NCBI GenBank assembly: GCA_019309565.1
Contig: JAFDFZ010000033.1
Span: forward strand, 1-54,664
Length of the DNA stretch: 54,664 nucleotides
Direction of reading: 5' to 3'
Source: Deltaproteobacteria bacterium
GTDB taxonomy: Bacteria > Desulfobacterota > Desulfobacteria > Desulfobacterales > SURF-15
Shown here one piece after another: positions 17,356 through 26,400 of the stretch. Below the pieces are notes generated by a model. That model ran no database searches. It had not been told where the DNA came from and saw only the letters and a list, made by a program, of their open reading frames with translations. Position numbers and translations under genes: made by a program. Position 1 is the first letter of the stretch. Every line of letters starts with the position of its first letter.

Positions 17356-17882
17356 TTATGGATTTATCAAATAAGTCAGCCTTTCTACAACCTTCGGATG
17401 AACCTGTGCAATGTTTCTATCCTCCATTGGGTCACACTGCATATCAAAAAGCAATGGCTGCTTTCCTTCTCTTAACACAAGCTTGTATCGACCATCGAAA
17501 ACCGCTCTCCATTCTTTTAGCCCAGTTATGATGTAATCACGGTAAGTGGTTCGTCTGCCCTCAAGAAGACCCCTTAAACTAAACGACCCTCGTTTGGAAG
17601 ACGAGGGTCGTTTAGTTTTTGATAGTAGGTGGGTTGTTCAAGAGGGTAGTTCTGGTTGTTGTCGACTACAGCACATTGCTCGTAGCTTTTCCCGGAAGCA
17701 AGACAGGCCCGTGAGGGTGCACACAGGGGAGATGGGCAAAATGCCCGGGTGAATCGCACCCCAGACTCCACCAGGTGATCTATGTTCGGTGTTCGAAGCG
17801 GCAGATCCGGGTTTAATCCAAGCCAGTCGTCACGGTGTTGATCCGGAAAGAAAAAAAGGATGTTCGGGCTTTCTCCTGACAC
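17356..17882 (-). pseudogene. sulfatase pseudogene (middle deleted)
   Basis: The 5' part starts at GTG 17882 (AGGAG seven bases upstream) with SPNILFFFPDQHRDDWLG and a canonical C-A-P-S-R motif in LCAPSRACLASG. It runs to PLEQPTYYQKL and then meets a perfect 18-bp hairpin at 17576-17618. Past the hairpin the minus strand reads TYRDYIITGLKEW, VFDGRYKLVLREGKQ and DMQCDPMEDRNIAQ, the normal end of a sulfatase, stopping at 17356-17358. Roughly 300 or more residues are missing between the two parts. The gene is dead, probably through a deletion associated with the hairpin. Confidence 0.75.
17576..17618. repeat. perfect 18-bp inverted repeat at a deletion junction
   Basis: AAACTAAACGACCCTCGT (17576-17593), 7-base loop, and its exact complement (17601-17618), followed on the plus strand by more T residues. 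It could act as a rho-independent terminator on the plus strand, but no plus-strand gene precedes it. Its place exactly where a sulfatase gene lost its centre suggests a small insertion element or a palindrome that drove the deletion. Confidence 0.65.
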
Positions 17883-17965
17883 GGGGTCTCCTGTAATTTC
17901 ACTTGCAGCAAACCAAAACAATCAACAAGCGGTTTTTCTTCATTGATAATAAGCCACACGGTGAC

Positions 17966-17992
17966 TTGTCAAGTTGAAATAGTTCTTGACAA
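17966..17992. promoter_or_regulatory. operator-like inverted repeat upstream of the sugar ABC operon
   Basis: TTGTCAAG (17966-17973) and CTTGACAA (17985-17992) form a perfect 8-bp inverted repeat with 11 bases between. It lies between the broken sulfatase (minus) and the sugar-binding protein gene (plus), where a shared regulator would bind. The right arm also contains a TTGACA that could be a -35 box. The remaining ~350 bp up to 18350 show nothing I can name. Confidence 0.4.
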
Positions 17993-18350
17993 CTATGGTG
18001 CCTTGCTTTAGGGATTTAAAATCTATAAGCAACTCATATGTTCATTATGTTTCGTTTCTATAAGTTTGCGGAACACATAAAAGTCCTTTTGACGGACGTG
18101 GCAGCAGAGTAATCTATAAACCCATCGTTGAAAACCTCTTTTAAGAATGATCGATTCGAATTTTGTGTTTGAGTAGAAAAAACACGCAAAATGGCAAGTT
18201 TTAGAAGATGCTGGCCGTTTTTTTGTCGAAGTGCCGACCATGGCTCGATCCACAACGGGCATTCTGGGTGAGTCCTCAGGATATCTTAATTCACCGAGAA
18301 CTCTTTGATTTACCAATGTCAGAACCACCGATAGAAAGGAGGTAATGAAA

Positions 18351-19673
18351 ATGAAAGAAAAGTCAAAGGCCGGACTATTCACACGACGGAAATTCATTAA
18401 ATCTTCGGCTCTCGCATTGGGAGGCGGCGGCGCATTGGGAATGCTGGCACCCGATTTCCTGATTGCAGCCAAAAAGAGCATCGGTACATTTTGGTTCAAC
18501 CAGCCGTTCCAGGCCGACAACTTTAAAAAGGTCATTGCCCGGTTTCGCAACTCACAAGACAAATATGACATGAACATCGTACTGGTCCCACAGCCGGAGA
18601 TGCCCACCAAGCTTGCCACGGCCATCGCCGGAGGTGAGCCGCCGGATGCCGTACGCCTCGGGGGGCCTGTGCTCAACTCGCTTTTCATAGACAGGGGACA
18701 GGCTGTTGCCCTTGACGATTTTGAACCCAAAATCGGCACCTATGACTGGATCCCCGCCGTACAGCAGGCGGTCACCCGAAACGGGAAAATGTATGCCATG
18801 CCGGTCAACAGCGGGTGCCTGGCCCTGGTCTACAACAAGGAGCTTTATGAGGCCTCGGGACTGGATCCTGAAAGGCCGCCGACCACTCTCATGGAGCTGC
18901 TTGAGGCCGCAACCAAAATCGCCAAACCCAGCCAGCAAATCTGGGGACACTATGTCATGACAGCCCCCACCCATAATACCGGCGGCTTTTTCTTCGAGGC
19001 CATCCTCTGGGCCTTTGGCTCACAGGTTGTCTCAGACGACGGCAAGGAAGTGGTCTTCAATTCGCCGGATGGTGTTGCTGCGCTTAAATGGTATCATGAC
19101 CTCATTCGCGTTCGCAAAGTCATGCCGGTAAAACAGGTAACAGAGACGATCATGCTCAACGACTTTCTTACCGGCAAGGTAGGATCCATGTTTTCCTTCC
19201 CGGCCACGCTTGCACGGGTAGCCGCTGCCAAGTTTAAAGCCGGAACGGCCAGGATGCCGAAAGGCCCCAAGGGCAGCAAGGTGCCTGTTGGCTTCGGCAC
19301 GATCATGGTTTTGAAAAAGGCGAAAAACATAGAGGCCGGCTGGGCGTTTACCAAATTCATAGGTCTGGACCCGGAAAACGCCGCCTTCTGGAACATCAGC
19401 TTCGGCCAGTTGCCTGCCCGGTATTCATACCGCGAGACCCCAAGCTGGAAAGAATATCAAGAAAAGAACCCTCTTGTGAACGCATATCTGGAAGGTCAAA
19501 AAACCGCAGCGCTGTCCTATTACGGCCCCGGGACTCAGGAGATCTCAACCCGGCTCGCCAAAGCCATCGAAGCGGTGGCGTTCGGGAAGCAAACACCCAA
19601 AGAAGCACTTGATAAAGCCGCAGTCGATTGCCAGCGCATTTTGAACCGCGAGCGGAAGCGTTTGGGCTTATAA
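18351..19673 (+). CDS. ABC sugar transporter, substrate-binding protein (Tat-exported)
   Basis: A ~440-residue family 1 (MalE/UgpB-like) solute-binding protein. The N-terminus has a twin-arginine signal, FTRRKFIKSSALALGGGG, so it is folded before export. AGGEPPDAVRLGGPVLNSL, NGKMYAMPVNSGCLALVYNKELYE and LTGKVGSMFSFPATLAR are typical hinge and ligand segments. Start ATG 18351 is preferred to 18345 because AAAGGAGG is eight bases from it but only two from the other. The ligand is likely a sugar or oligosaccharide. With cytoplasmic sulfatases on both sides, a sulfated sugar is a reasonable guess. Confidence 0.88.
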   Translation: MKEKSKAGLFTRRKFIKSSALALGGGGALGMLAPDFLIAAKKSIGTFWFNQPFQADNFKKVIARFRNSQDKYDMNIVLVPQPEMPTKLATAIAGGEPPDAVRLGGPVLNSLFIDRGQAVALDDFEPKIGTYDWIPAVQQAVTRNGKMYAMPVNSGCLALVYNKELYEASGLDPERPPTTLMELLEAATKIAKPSQQIWGHYVMTAPTHNTGGFFFEAILWAFGSQVVSDDGKEVVFNSPDGVAALKWYHDLIRVRKVMPVKQVTETIMLNDFLTGKVGSMFSFPATLARVAAAKFKAGTARMPKGPKGSKVPVGFGTIMVLKKAKNIEAGWAFTKFIGLDPENAAFWNISFGQLPARYSYRETPSWKEYQEKNPLVNAYLEGQKTAALSYYGPGTQEISTRLAKAIEAVAFGKQTPKEALDKAAVDCQRILNRERKRLGL

Positions 19674-19700
19674 ACCCTAATAATTATCCGTATAAGATGC

Positions 19701-19735
19701 CCGCCCCGGCTCCGAAGCATCCGGTACCGGGGCGG
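19701..19735 (+). other. intercistronic stem-loop after the binding-protein gene
   Basis: CCGCCCCGG (19701-19709) pairs perfectly with CCGGGGCGG (19727-19735). No T-run follows, so it probably stabilises the upstream binding-protein mRNA or partly stops transcription into the permeases. The 236-bp gap between the two genes shows no other feature except two Shine-Dalgarno-like AGGAGG sequences near its end. Confidence 0.55.
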
Positions 19736-19911
19736 CAGCAGCGGCCGGGTAAATTTTACCTACTATATGCATCTCCAAAATGGGTTTACCACGTTGTTGC
19801 AAGCCGACCCAAAAGGCACGGCCATTAGATACTTAAATCATGCGGACAGGCCGTTTTACTATATGATTAATTCGACCATAGGAGGTACCCAACAGTCAGG
19901 AGGATCAGGGG

Positions 19912-20847
19912 GTGTTTAAAATTGTCAACCGCAGCATAAATTACCTCCGGGAGGGGATCGTATCCTACGTTCGAGAGGAGCGGGCCCGTTACGGGGCACT
20001 GTTTGTACTGCCGTCTTTTGTTTTCTTTTGCATCTTCATCGTCTGGCCGGTGTTCTATTCTTTTTATCTGGGCTTTTATGACTGGAACCCCCTTGATCCG
20101 GAGCCGGTTTATATCGGTCTTGCCAATTACAGAGAGCTTTTCGAAAGCCAAGAATTTTTGAGAGTCATTCTCAATACCATAATCTTCATTGTTGGGGATC
20201 TCTTTTTAGTTCTGATCGGCTCCATCACCCTGGCGCTGGCTTTGAACCAGGGACTTCGGGGAACGACGGTATTTCGCAGCATTTATTACTCGCCGGTGGT
20301 GACCTCTCTGGTTGCCACCGCCGTCATCTGGCTGTGGATTCTAGATCCTCAATACGGCATCGTCAACCAGATACTCCGCTCTCTTAATCTGCCGACCCCC
20401 GGCTGGGGAGCCGACCTTTTCTGGGCCATGCCCACGGTGATCCTGACGTTTTCATGGCGGGAGGTTGGATACTTCACCGTCATCTATCTGGCCGGACTTC
20501 AGGGAATCCCCGATGAGCTCAAGGAGGCCGCCCGCATCGACGGCTGTGGGCCCTGGAGAGTCTTTCGGCATGTGACGTTTCCGCTGCTGATGCCCACCAC
20601 TTTCTTTGTGCTGGTTTTAGGCACCATCAGGGCTACACAAAACGCCTTTGCCGTGATTTATGTGATGACCGGCGGAGGGCCGGTGGGCACAACCAACGTA
20701 ATCGTGCTCTACCTTTATGAACAGGCATTTTCGTTTTTCCGTCTGGGTTATGCCAGCGCTGTTGCTTATGTTCTTTTTGTTTTCGTCTTTGGTGTCACCC
20801 TGCTGCAGTTCTACTTTATGAAACAGAGAATGGAGATCTACCGATGA
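19912..20847 (+). CDS. ABC sugar transporter permease (MalF/UgpA type)
   Basis: A 311-residue inner-membrane permease with six predicted helices. The EAA coupling loop is present as ELKEAARIDGCGPWRVFRHVTFPLL near residue 205. N-terminal LFVLPSFVFFCIFIVWPVFYSFYLGF is typical of MalF/UgpA-type first helices. GTG 19912 is the start, with AGGAGG upstream. It overlaps the next permease by four bases (ATGA). No ATPase gene follows, so the system must borrow an MsmK-like ATPase from elsewhere. Confidence 0.9.
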   Translation: MFKIVNRSINYLREGIVSYVREERARYGALFVLPSFVFFCIFIVWPVFYSFYLGFYDWNPLDPEPVYIGLANYRELFESQEFLRVILNTIIFIVGDLFLVLIGSITLALALNQGLRGTTVFRSIYYSPVVTSLVATAVIWLWILDPQYGIVNQILRSLNLPTPGWGADLFWAMPTVILTFSWREVGYFTVIYLAGLQGIPDELKEAARIDGCGPWRVFRHVTFPLLMPTTFFVLVLGTIRATQNAFAVIYVMTGGGPVGTTNVIVLYLYEQAFSFFRLGYASAVAYVLFVFVFGVTLLQFYFMKQRMEIYR

Positions 20848-21728
20848 GCGATCATGTTGAAATGCTTCGCCGAACCGGAGCCGAAGCCCAGGGTTCCGCA
20901 AAACAACAGGACCTTATCAGAAGAGGAACTCTCTATTCATTCCTGATTGTCGGTGCACTGATCGTGCTTATGCCATATCTTTGGATGATAATAACCTCCC
21001 TTAAAACCGAACAGGACATGTTCAGGGTTGGACTGCTGAACAGTCTCATACCCGGCACTATTCGATGGGAGAATTACGCAGAGGCCTGGAACGATTATCC
21101 TCTGGGCCGCTGGTTGCTCAATTCGTTTATCGTGGCCGCCATCGAGACCGTCAGCGCAGTGACCACTGCGGTTCTGGCGGGCTATGCTTTTGCCAGGCTT
21201 CGTTTCTGGGGCCGCGAGGTGCTTTTCGTGCTTTACCTTGGCGCCATGATGGTACCCATTCAAGTTACCCTGATCCCGTCGTTTATCATCGTAAGAGCCC
21301 TTGGACTGCTGAACTCCTACCAGGGCATCGCCATTCTTCACGTGGTACAGTTCTTCGGTGTCTTTTTGATGCGGCAGTTTTTCCTGAATATTCCCGCTGA
21401 GCTTGAAGATGCCGCACGTATCGATGGCTGCAACTGGTTTCAGGTGCTTTGGCGGATTGTGCTGCCCGTAAGCATGCCCGCCGTGGGGGCGCTGTCTGTG
21501 CTCACATTTACAGCGGGCTGGAATAATTTCCTGTGGCCCCTTGTGGTAATCAACAAACCGGAAATCATGACCATCATGGTGGGGCTTGCCAGCATGAGAA
21601 GCGAAGTAACCCCCTGGGGGCAACTGATGGCGGCAACCGCTATCTCGGCGCTACCCCTGACCATAATATACATCGCATGTCAGCGGTTCTTCACCAAGGG
21701 GATTGTGATGACGGGGATCAAGGGATAG
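20844..21728 (+). CDS. ABC sugar transporter permease (MalG/UgpE type)
   Basis: A 294-residue permease with six helices. MPYLWMIITSLKTEQDMF marks the first helix and periplasmic loop, and ELEDAARIDGCNWFQVLWRIVLP is the EAA loop that docks the ATPase. It pairs with the preceding permease, to which it is translationally coupled by ATGA overlap. The operon ends here, and a sulfatase gene converges from the other side after about 125 bp. No clear terminator is seen in that gap. Confidence 0.9.
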   Translation: MSDHVEMLRRTGAEAQGSAKQQDLIRRGTLYSFLIVGALIVLMPYLWMIITSLKTEQDMFRVGLLNSLIPGTIRWENYAEAWNDYPLGRWLLNSFIVAAIETVSAVTTAVLAGYAFARLRFWGREVLFVLYLGAMMVPIQVTLIPSFIIVRALGLLNSYQGIAILHVVQFFGVFLMRQFFLNIPAELEDAARIDGCNWFQVLWRIVLPVSMPAVGALSVLTFTAGWNNFLWPLVVINKPEIMTIMVGLASMRSEVTPWGQLMAATAISALPLTIIYIACQRFFTKGIVMTGIKG

Positions 21729-21855
21729 TAATTAATGAATCGATCCTTGGCGGAAATATGCATTATGCTGTAACGCGCCTTATGGGCTTGTTGATCTTTT
21801 CCTCTCAAGGACGCACTAAAAACAGCTTGGTTTAAGTAAAGATATCGAGAATCTT

Positions 21856-23364
21856 TTAAGGCTCCACGACGGCCTTTTTCAGTATTTCCTTTTCCAGGCG
21901 GGTATCCGCCTCTGCATGGGTAAGAAAATCGGGCGGCGGGAATTTCGCCTCCAGCTTCCAGTCGTCCCCGGTACGCTGCATGTGCTCTTCTATCGCCCTG
22001 TCCAGCTTTTCTATTATCGGGCGATATTTCTCTTCGTGGATGAGGTTTTTCATTTCATCGGGATCGTTTTCGAGGTCGAACAGATACTTGGCTCTGTCAG
22101 GCTTTCGAACATAAAGCCATTTAAGGGTGCGAATGCCCCGTTCTGGAACGGGAACATAATCTCCGGGCCCCCCGTCCGTTTGTTTCATGATTTCATACAT
22201 AACAGCATCCCGTGTATTTTCGGCCGCCCCCTCTAAAAGGGAGAGATAGCTGATTCCATGGACGCCTTCCGGAATCTCAATGCCACAGATTTCGAGCAGG
22301 GTCGGCATACTGTCCACAGCAACGTCGATGAGAGAAGAAACCGTCCTTCCGCCTTGAAACCTTTTGGGATATCGTACGATAAACGGCACCTGCATCGATC
22401 CCCTGTATGGCGATCGTTTTATGCCGCAGTAATGCCCGTGCTGGCCGAACATGTCGCCGTGATCGCTCATGAAAATAACAAGAGTATTGCGGGATATTCC
22501 CTTACGATCAAGAAAATTCAAAATGCGCCCTACGTTGTGGTCGATATTTGTGACCATGGCATAGTACCGAGAGATAAACTCACGGATTTCCTGCTCGGTT
22601 TCCGGCTCAAAGGGATCCTTTGTCTCACCGGCTGTTTTGCTTTTTGGCAGTGCTTTTTTATCCCCAGCACAATCCATTTCCAGTTTCAGTTGCTGTACCT
22701 CTTTTTGCTTTTCCGGGTCAGGCACACCGGGAGGAAGGACTGTTTCTTCTGGGGAATACAGGTTTTTCAGATAATCCGGCATGTCCATGGGAAAGTGCGG
22801 AGGACCGTAGCAGATGTAAGCAAAAAAGGGCCGGTTGTCCTGCTGCTCGATGCAGGATTGCATATATTCAATAAGGTGATCGGTCTGGAAGTCCGGTTCA
22901 TATCGCGGGCAGTGAATGGGTTGATCGGTGTCCCGATAGTAGACCGCTCGCATGTAGTAATGCCCTCTATTGAAACCCACAAAATGGTCGAATCCGAGGC
23001 GCCGTTTGCCCGGGGGAACAAATCCGGGTTTTGGGCCACCATCCAGGTGCCATTTACCGATATAACCGGTTCGATATCCCTTCTCCTTCAGCACCGGCGC
23101 CATGAAGGTCTGGTTGGTATCAATGGGAAAATGATTGGCATACATGCCGTTTGCATGGGCATATTTTCCGGTTAGAAAAGATGCCCGGAAAGGACAACAC
23201 AGCGGATAAGATACGAACGCATTTGTGAACCTAACGCCTTCCTGGGCCATACGGTCTAAATAAGGGGTTTTGATTACAGGGTTGCCTGCACATCCCATGG
23301 TGTCGGCTCGCATTTGATCGGCATAGATGACCAGTATATTCGGCAGATCGTCGTTTGACGTCAT
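21856..23364 (-). CDS. sulfatase with C-C-P-F-R active-site motif (cytoplasmic)
   Basis: A 502-residue type I sulfatase. ILVIYADQMRADTMG gives the first metal Asp, and C56-C-P-F-R60 is the formylglycine motif with Phe instead of the usual Ser/Ala at position four, which still fits the minimal C-x-P-x-R. LVIFMSDHGDMFGQHGHYCG holds the second metal pair. No signal peptide is present. AAAGGA precedes the ATG. A sulfatase beside a sugar ABC importer suggests desulfation of an imported sulfated carbohydrate. The Phe is shared with the two Thr-type homologues. Confidence 0.87.
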   Translation of the reverse strand: MTSNDDLPNILVIYADQMRADTMGCAGNPVIKTPYLDRMAQEGVRFTNAFVSYPLCCPFRASFLTGKYAHANGMYANHFPIDTNQTFMAPVLKEKGYRTGYIGKWHLDGGPKPGFVPPGKRRLGFDHFVGFNRGHYYMRAVYYRDTDQPIHCPRYEPDFQTDHLIEYMQSCIEQQDNRPFFAYICYGPPHFPMDMPDYLKNLYSPEETVLPPGVPDPEKQKEVQQLKLEMDCAGDKKALPKSKTAGETKDPFEPETEQEIREFISRYYAMVTNIDHNVGRILNFLDRKGISRNTLVIFMSDHGDMFGQHGHYCGIKRSPYRGSMQVPFIVRYPKRFQGGRTVSSLIDVAVDSMPTLLEICGIEIPEGVHGISYLSLLEGAAENTRDAVMYEIMKQTDGGPGDYVPVPERGIRTLKWLYVRKPDRAKYLFDLENDPDEMKNLIHEEKYRPIIEKLDRAIEEHMQRTGDDWKLEAKFPPPDFLTHAEADTRLEKEILKKAVVEP

Positions 23365-23790
23365 ATATGTGTCCTTTTGCCGCGCTAATTTGCTGTTCAG
23401 CAGTTGTACATAAAAAATAAATAGTAAATAAAATTCAGGAAATCAAATATTGAAGCTAATGTCAAACGTATAATACCAAATTAACGTCTGAAGCATAACC
23501 TTACACCCTTCTGTATTCAGAGTATTGCTTTTTTTGAGTATATCGTTATCCCCCGAAGCGTGTCGAGGTGTAGCGAAGATCCCACTTATCGGGGCTGCGG
23601 GAGGAGCGAGCGAGTCTAAAATTTGATCGTTTCCTTACAGAAGGAAGATTCCCTGCAGCTTGTGGGAACGAATTGCGCTTTCTCCATAGACTACGACCTG
23701 ACTCGGCGCAGATTCCGTTCCGCAGGCCTGCAGAGTCTTCAATCCTTGAACCCTCATGCCCTAATTAGCCTCACCACAGCAAGCTGCCCC
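23365..23790. other. intergenic region with short dispersed repeat
   Basis: No gene is supported. Around 23574-23605, GAAGATCCCACTTATCGG is almost repeated at 37861-37878 as GAAGATCCCGCTTATCGG, each followed by GCTGC. This short, GC-rich block looks like filler common to this genome. The promoter of the minus-strand sulfatase should lie in the AT-rich stretch 23400-23470, but no convincing box was found. Confidence 0.35.
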
Positions 23791-24741
23791 TCAGGGTAAT
23801 TCCACTGCCCAGGTTTCAAGCGGCGGGATTTCTTTGATCATTCCCTCGTTTTTAAGAAACCTTGCAAACCGCAAATACCGTGTTCGATCAAGTGCACCCG
23901 GGCGCAATGCAAATCGAGGTATAGTGTCTTTCCAGGCGCGCCTGTTCAACTCGTTTATAAGATCTTTTCTGCCGCGGATAAATAACTTCCAGCTTTCCTG
24001 AGGATGGTTGATAAGGTATTGAACCCCTGCTTCCATGGCCTCCACGAATTTTTTAAAGCGCGGATCACCGATGCGCTCGCGATGGGCAATCAGGATCAAT
24101 TCATCATAGGACGGGATGCCGTGTTCTTCCACGTAAAATGCGCGTCCCGGATGACCCTCAAGATCCATCTGATTCAATTCAAAATTTCGATAGGCCCCGA
24201 TCACTGCGTGGGTTTTTCCGGACAGCAAGGATGGAGATAGTGAAAAATTGACATTGACCAGCCGTATGTCTTTTAAGTCAACACCATGACGCTCAAGCAT
24301 CACCTTAAGCAGCAGCGTTTCAAATCCGCTCACCGAATATCCCACTGTTTTGCCCTTAAGGTGCGCTATTTCGCGGATATCACCCCCTGCCAGCACCACG
24401 AGGCAGTTTAACGGAGTGGCCACCAGGGTTGCAATGCGCACCAGGGGCAGCCCCTGATCGATGTGAAGGTGATGCTGAGGCTGATAGGATACCGCAAGAT
24501 CCGCCTTCTTAGCCGCAACCAGCTTTGGGGGATCATTTGGATTGGATGGCACCTTAAACTCAACGGTCAATCCGCGATCGGCGAAATACCCTTTTTCAAG
24601 GGCAACGTAAAGCGGGCCGTGGTCCGGATTCACGAACCAGTCAAGCAAAACAATCACCTTTTCCCCTGCTGCAGCAGGCTGTATTACACTGCCGCAAAGG
24701 ATTAACATGAGGCTGAGCAATGTGATGATAAATGGTTTCAT
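23791..24741 (-). CDS. thiY: ThiY-like ABC substrate-binding protein (NMT1/THI5 family)
   Basis: A 316-residue binding protein with a Sec signal (hydrophobic core after MKPFIITLL, cleavage near AAAG). LLDWFVNPDHGPLYVALEKGYFADRGL is the NMT1/THI5-like start, shared with ThiY proteins that bind formylaminopyrimidine, a thiamine precursor. The gene overlaps the permease gene by four bases. In related systems ThiXYZ imports hydroxymethylpyrimidine precursors for thiamine salvage. No TPP riboswitch is seen upstream, so another ligand (for example a taurine-like or pyrimidine compound) remains possible. Confidence 0.72.
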   Translation of the reverse strand: MKPFIITLLSLMLILCGSVIQPAAAGEKVIVLLDWFVNPDHGPLYVALEKGYFADRGLTVEFKVPSNPNDPPKLVAAKKADLAVSYQPQHHLHIDQGLPLVRIATLVATPLNCLVVLAGGDIREIAHLKGKTVGYSVSGFETLLLKVMLERHGVDLKDIRLVNVNFSLSPSLLSGKTHAVIGAYRNFELNQMDLEGHPGRAFYVEEHGIPSYDELILIAHRERIGDPRFKKFVEAMEAGVQYLINHPQESWKLFIRGRKDLINELNRRAWKDTIPRFALRPGALDRTRYLRFARFLKNEGMIKEIPPLETWAVELP

Positions 24742-25496
24742 GGTTCCTCCCCTGTTTCTTCCACTTTTTGCCAGTAAACGATTTTGGTCATGGTTTTATC
24801 CACGATAAAATAAAGTCCCACCGCAAGGACCGCAAGGACGGCCAGTGCAGAGAACATCACATCTATCCGCATGCGCGCATTGGCGTGCAACATGAAAAAC
24901 CCAAGTCCGCTGCTGGAACCAACCCATTCGCCCACAACCGCGCCGATGGGAGCAACGGCCGTTGCCACACGCAAACCGGAAGCAAAAGAAGGCATCGCTG
25001 CAGGGATCCTAATATGCAGGAGAATGGATAGCGGCGTGGCATCCATAACGCGGGCAAGTTCCAGCCACTCCGGCTCGGTGCTTCGCATTCCATCATAGAA
25101 AGCCGCTGTAACCGGAAAGAAAATAATCAGAACAGCCATGCCGATCTTTGAGCTCATCCCATAACCCAGCCATAGAACAAGTATGGGAGCGAGAGCGAAA
25201 ACAGGAACCGCCTGGCTGATCACCAGCACCGGCAGAAGCCAGCGCATAACAGCCCTGGAGGCCATCATCGATACAGCGCATGAAGCGCCGATAACCGTTC
25301 CTAGAAGCAGTCCAAGTATAACTTCAAATAATGTTGTCAGCGCATGCGAAAGCAGTGTGTCCCAGTTCAAAAAAGCCGCTTCGGCAACACGCAGCGGGCC
25401 GGGCAGAATATAATGGGGCACACCGGTGAGAAAAACGATCCCCTGCCACATAAAAACAAGTCCTGTTGCAATAATAATCAACCGTTTCAGATTCAT
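24738..25496 (-). CDS. thiX: ABC transporter permease (ThiX/SsuC type)
   Basis: A 252-residue BPD-type permease with six helices. The coupling loop is LELARVMDATPLSILLHIRIPAAMP near residue 145, and GVVGEWVGSSSGLGFFMLHA is usual for ThiX/SsuC/TauC permeases. It overlaps the ATPase gene (25493-25496) and the ThiY gene (24738-24741), each by ATGA. Together the three form an importer in the inner membrane. Confidence 0.85.
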   Translation of the reverse strand: MNLKRLIIIATGLVFMWQGIVFLTGVPHYILPGPLRVAEAAFLNWDTLLSHALTTLFEVILGLLLGTVIGASCAVSMMASRAVMRWLLPVLVISQAVPVFALAPILVLWLGYGMSSKIGMAVLIIFFPVTAAFYDGMRSTEPEWLELARVMDATPLSILLHIRIPAAMPSFASGLRVATAVAPIGAVVGEWVGSSSGLGFFMLHANARMRIDVMFSALAVLAVLAVGLYFIVDKTMTKIVYWQKVEETGEEP

Positions 25497-26275
25497 GCGT
25501 TAAGACCTGCCTCCAGCCGTTCGAGTAATTTCGCCTGTAGAGAGATAACTTCAGGATCGCCGGGCCTGCGGGGCGGTAATCCGGGGGGAATCAGAGCTTC
25601 GCTCATCTGCGCAGGCCTTCCTGTCATTACATGAATCCGATGTCCCAGCCGAAGGGCCTCCAGGGGATCGTGGGTGACCATCAACACGGTTGCCCCTTTA
25701 ACGAGGCGAGCGGCCAGGTCCTGGAGCTTAAGCCGGGTCAGCGCATCCAGGGCGGAAAATGGCTCATCCATTAAGATAACGGGCCGGTCTTCCATCAACG
25801 TGCGCAACAGGGCCACCCGCTGGCGCATTCCTCCCGACAGAGTGGATGGAAGCGCATCGATATAGGCCTTTAGACCCACATCCTCAATAAGACAGACAGC
25901 CTTCTGCCGTACATCATCTGTGAGGTTGCCTCTTAATCGCGCCCCCAGACAAACATTATCAAGTACGCTCAGCCAGGGCAGAAGCAGGTCTTTTTGTGCC
26001 ATCCAGGCGGTAATTCCGTTTCCGCTGCTGCCCTCGCCAAACCATATGTTGCCCGAAAAGCCTTCCCTGAGGCTTCCGGAAATCAGTTGAAGCAAGGTTG
26101 ATTTTCCTACACCGCTTGGTCCTATCAGGCAGGTCCACTGCCCAGCCTCCACCTTGAAATCAAGGGATTTAAAGATTTCTTCCCCCAGATAAGAAAAGCA
26201 AACCTTTTCAAGAAAGATCGCAGGTGCAACCGAACGGCTATCGGAGTGTTCTTTATCTTTTGTCTTATCGTTCAT
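25493..26275 (-). CDS. thiZ: ABC transporter ATPase (ThiZ/SsuB type)
   Basis: A 260-residue ABC ATPase. Walker A is GPSGVGKSTLL, the Q-loop is WMAQKDLLLPWLSVLDNV, the signature is LSGGMRQRVAL, Walker B is VILMDEPFSALD, and the switch His is in VTHDPLEA. The WMAQ..LLPW Q-loop is typical of the ThiZ/SsuB/TauB group. It is the first gene of a three-gene operon that reads toward lower coordinates. The MFS gene diverges from it 125 bp away. Confidence 0.9.
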   Translation of the reverse strand: MNDKTKDKEHSDSRSVAPAIFLEKVCFSYLGEEIFKSLDFKVEAGQWTCLIGPSGVGKSTLLQLISGSLREGFSGNIWFGEGSSGNGITAWMAQKDLLLPWLSVLDNVCLGARLRGNLTDDVRQKAVCLIEDVGLKAYIDALPSTLSGGMRQRVALLRTLMEDRPVILMDEPFSALDALTRLKLQDLAARLVKGATVLMVTHDPLEALRLGHRIHVMTGRPAQMSEALIPPGLPPRRPGDPEVISLQAKLLERLEAGLNA

Positions 26276-26400
26276 GAAAACATGATCTATCCTTAGCAGT
26301 TTTTCCGTAAACCCATGTTAAGCAAAATGTCTTGACAGATCAAGGGTAAACGTCTAACTGTAGTTTGCAATTGCTTAATTTAGAAATCAAAAAGGATGCT

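Noticed and set aside
18023..18739. Long open frame on the minus strand across the start of the sugar-binding protein gene
   Set aside because: It is antisense to a clear binding protein with Tat signal and ribosome site; its translation has low-complexity Ser/Arg/Pro content and no family resemblance.
22258..23175. 305-codon open frame on the plus strand
   Set aside because: Antisense to the intact sulfatase at 21856; no family features.
23574..23605. Short block shared with 37861-37890 as a mobile element
   Set aside because: Only about 20-30 bp are alike and no inverted ends are visible, so it is treated as common intergenic filler.
26276..26400. TPP riboswitch before the ThiXYZ-like operon
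   Set aside because: The 125-bp divergent gap holds no CUGAGA-type or conserved thi-box elements that I can see.
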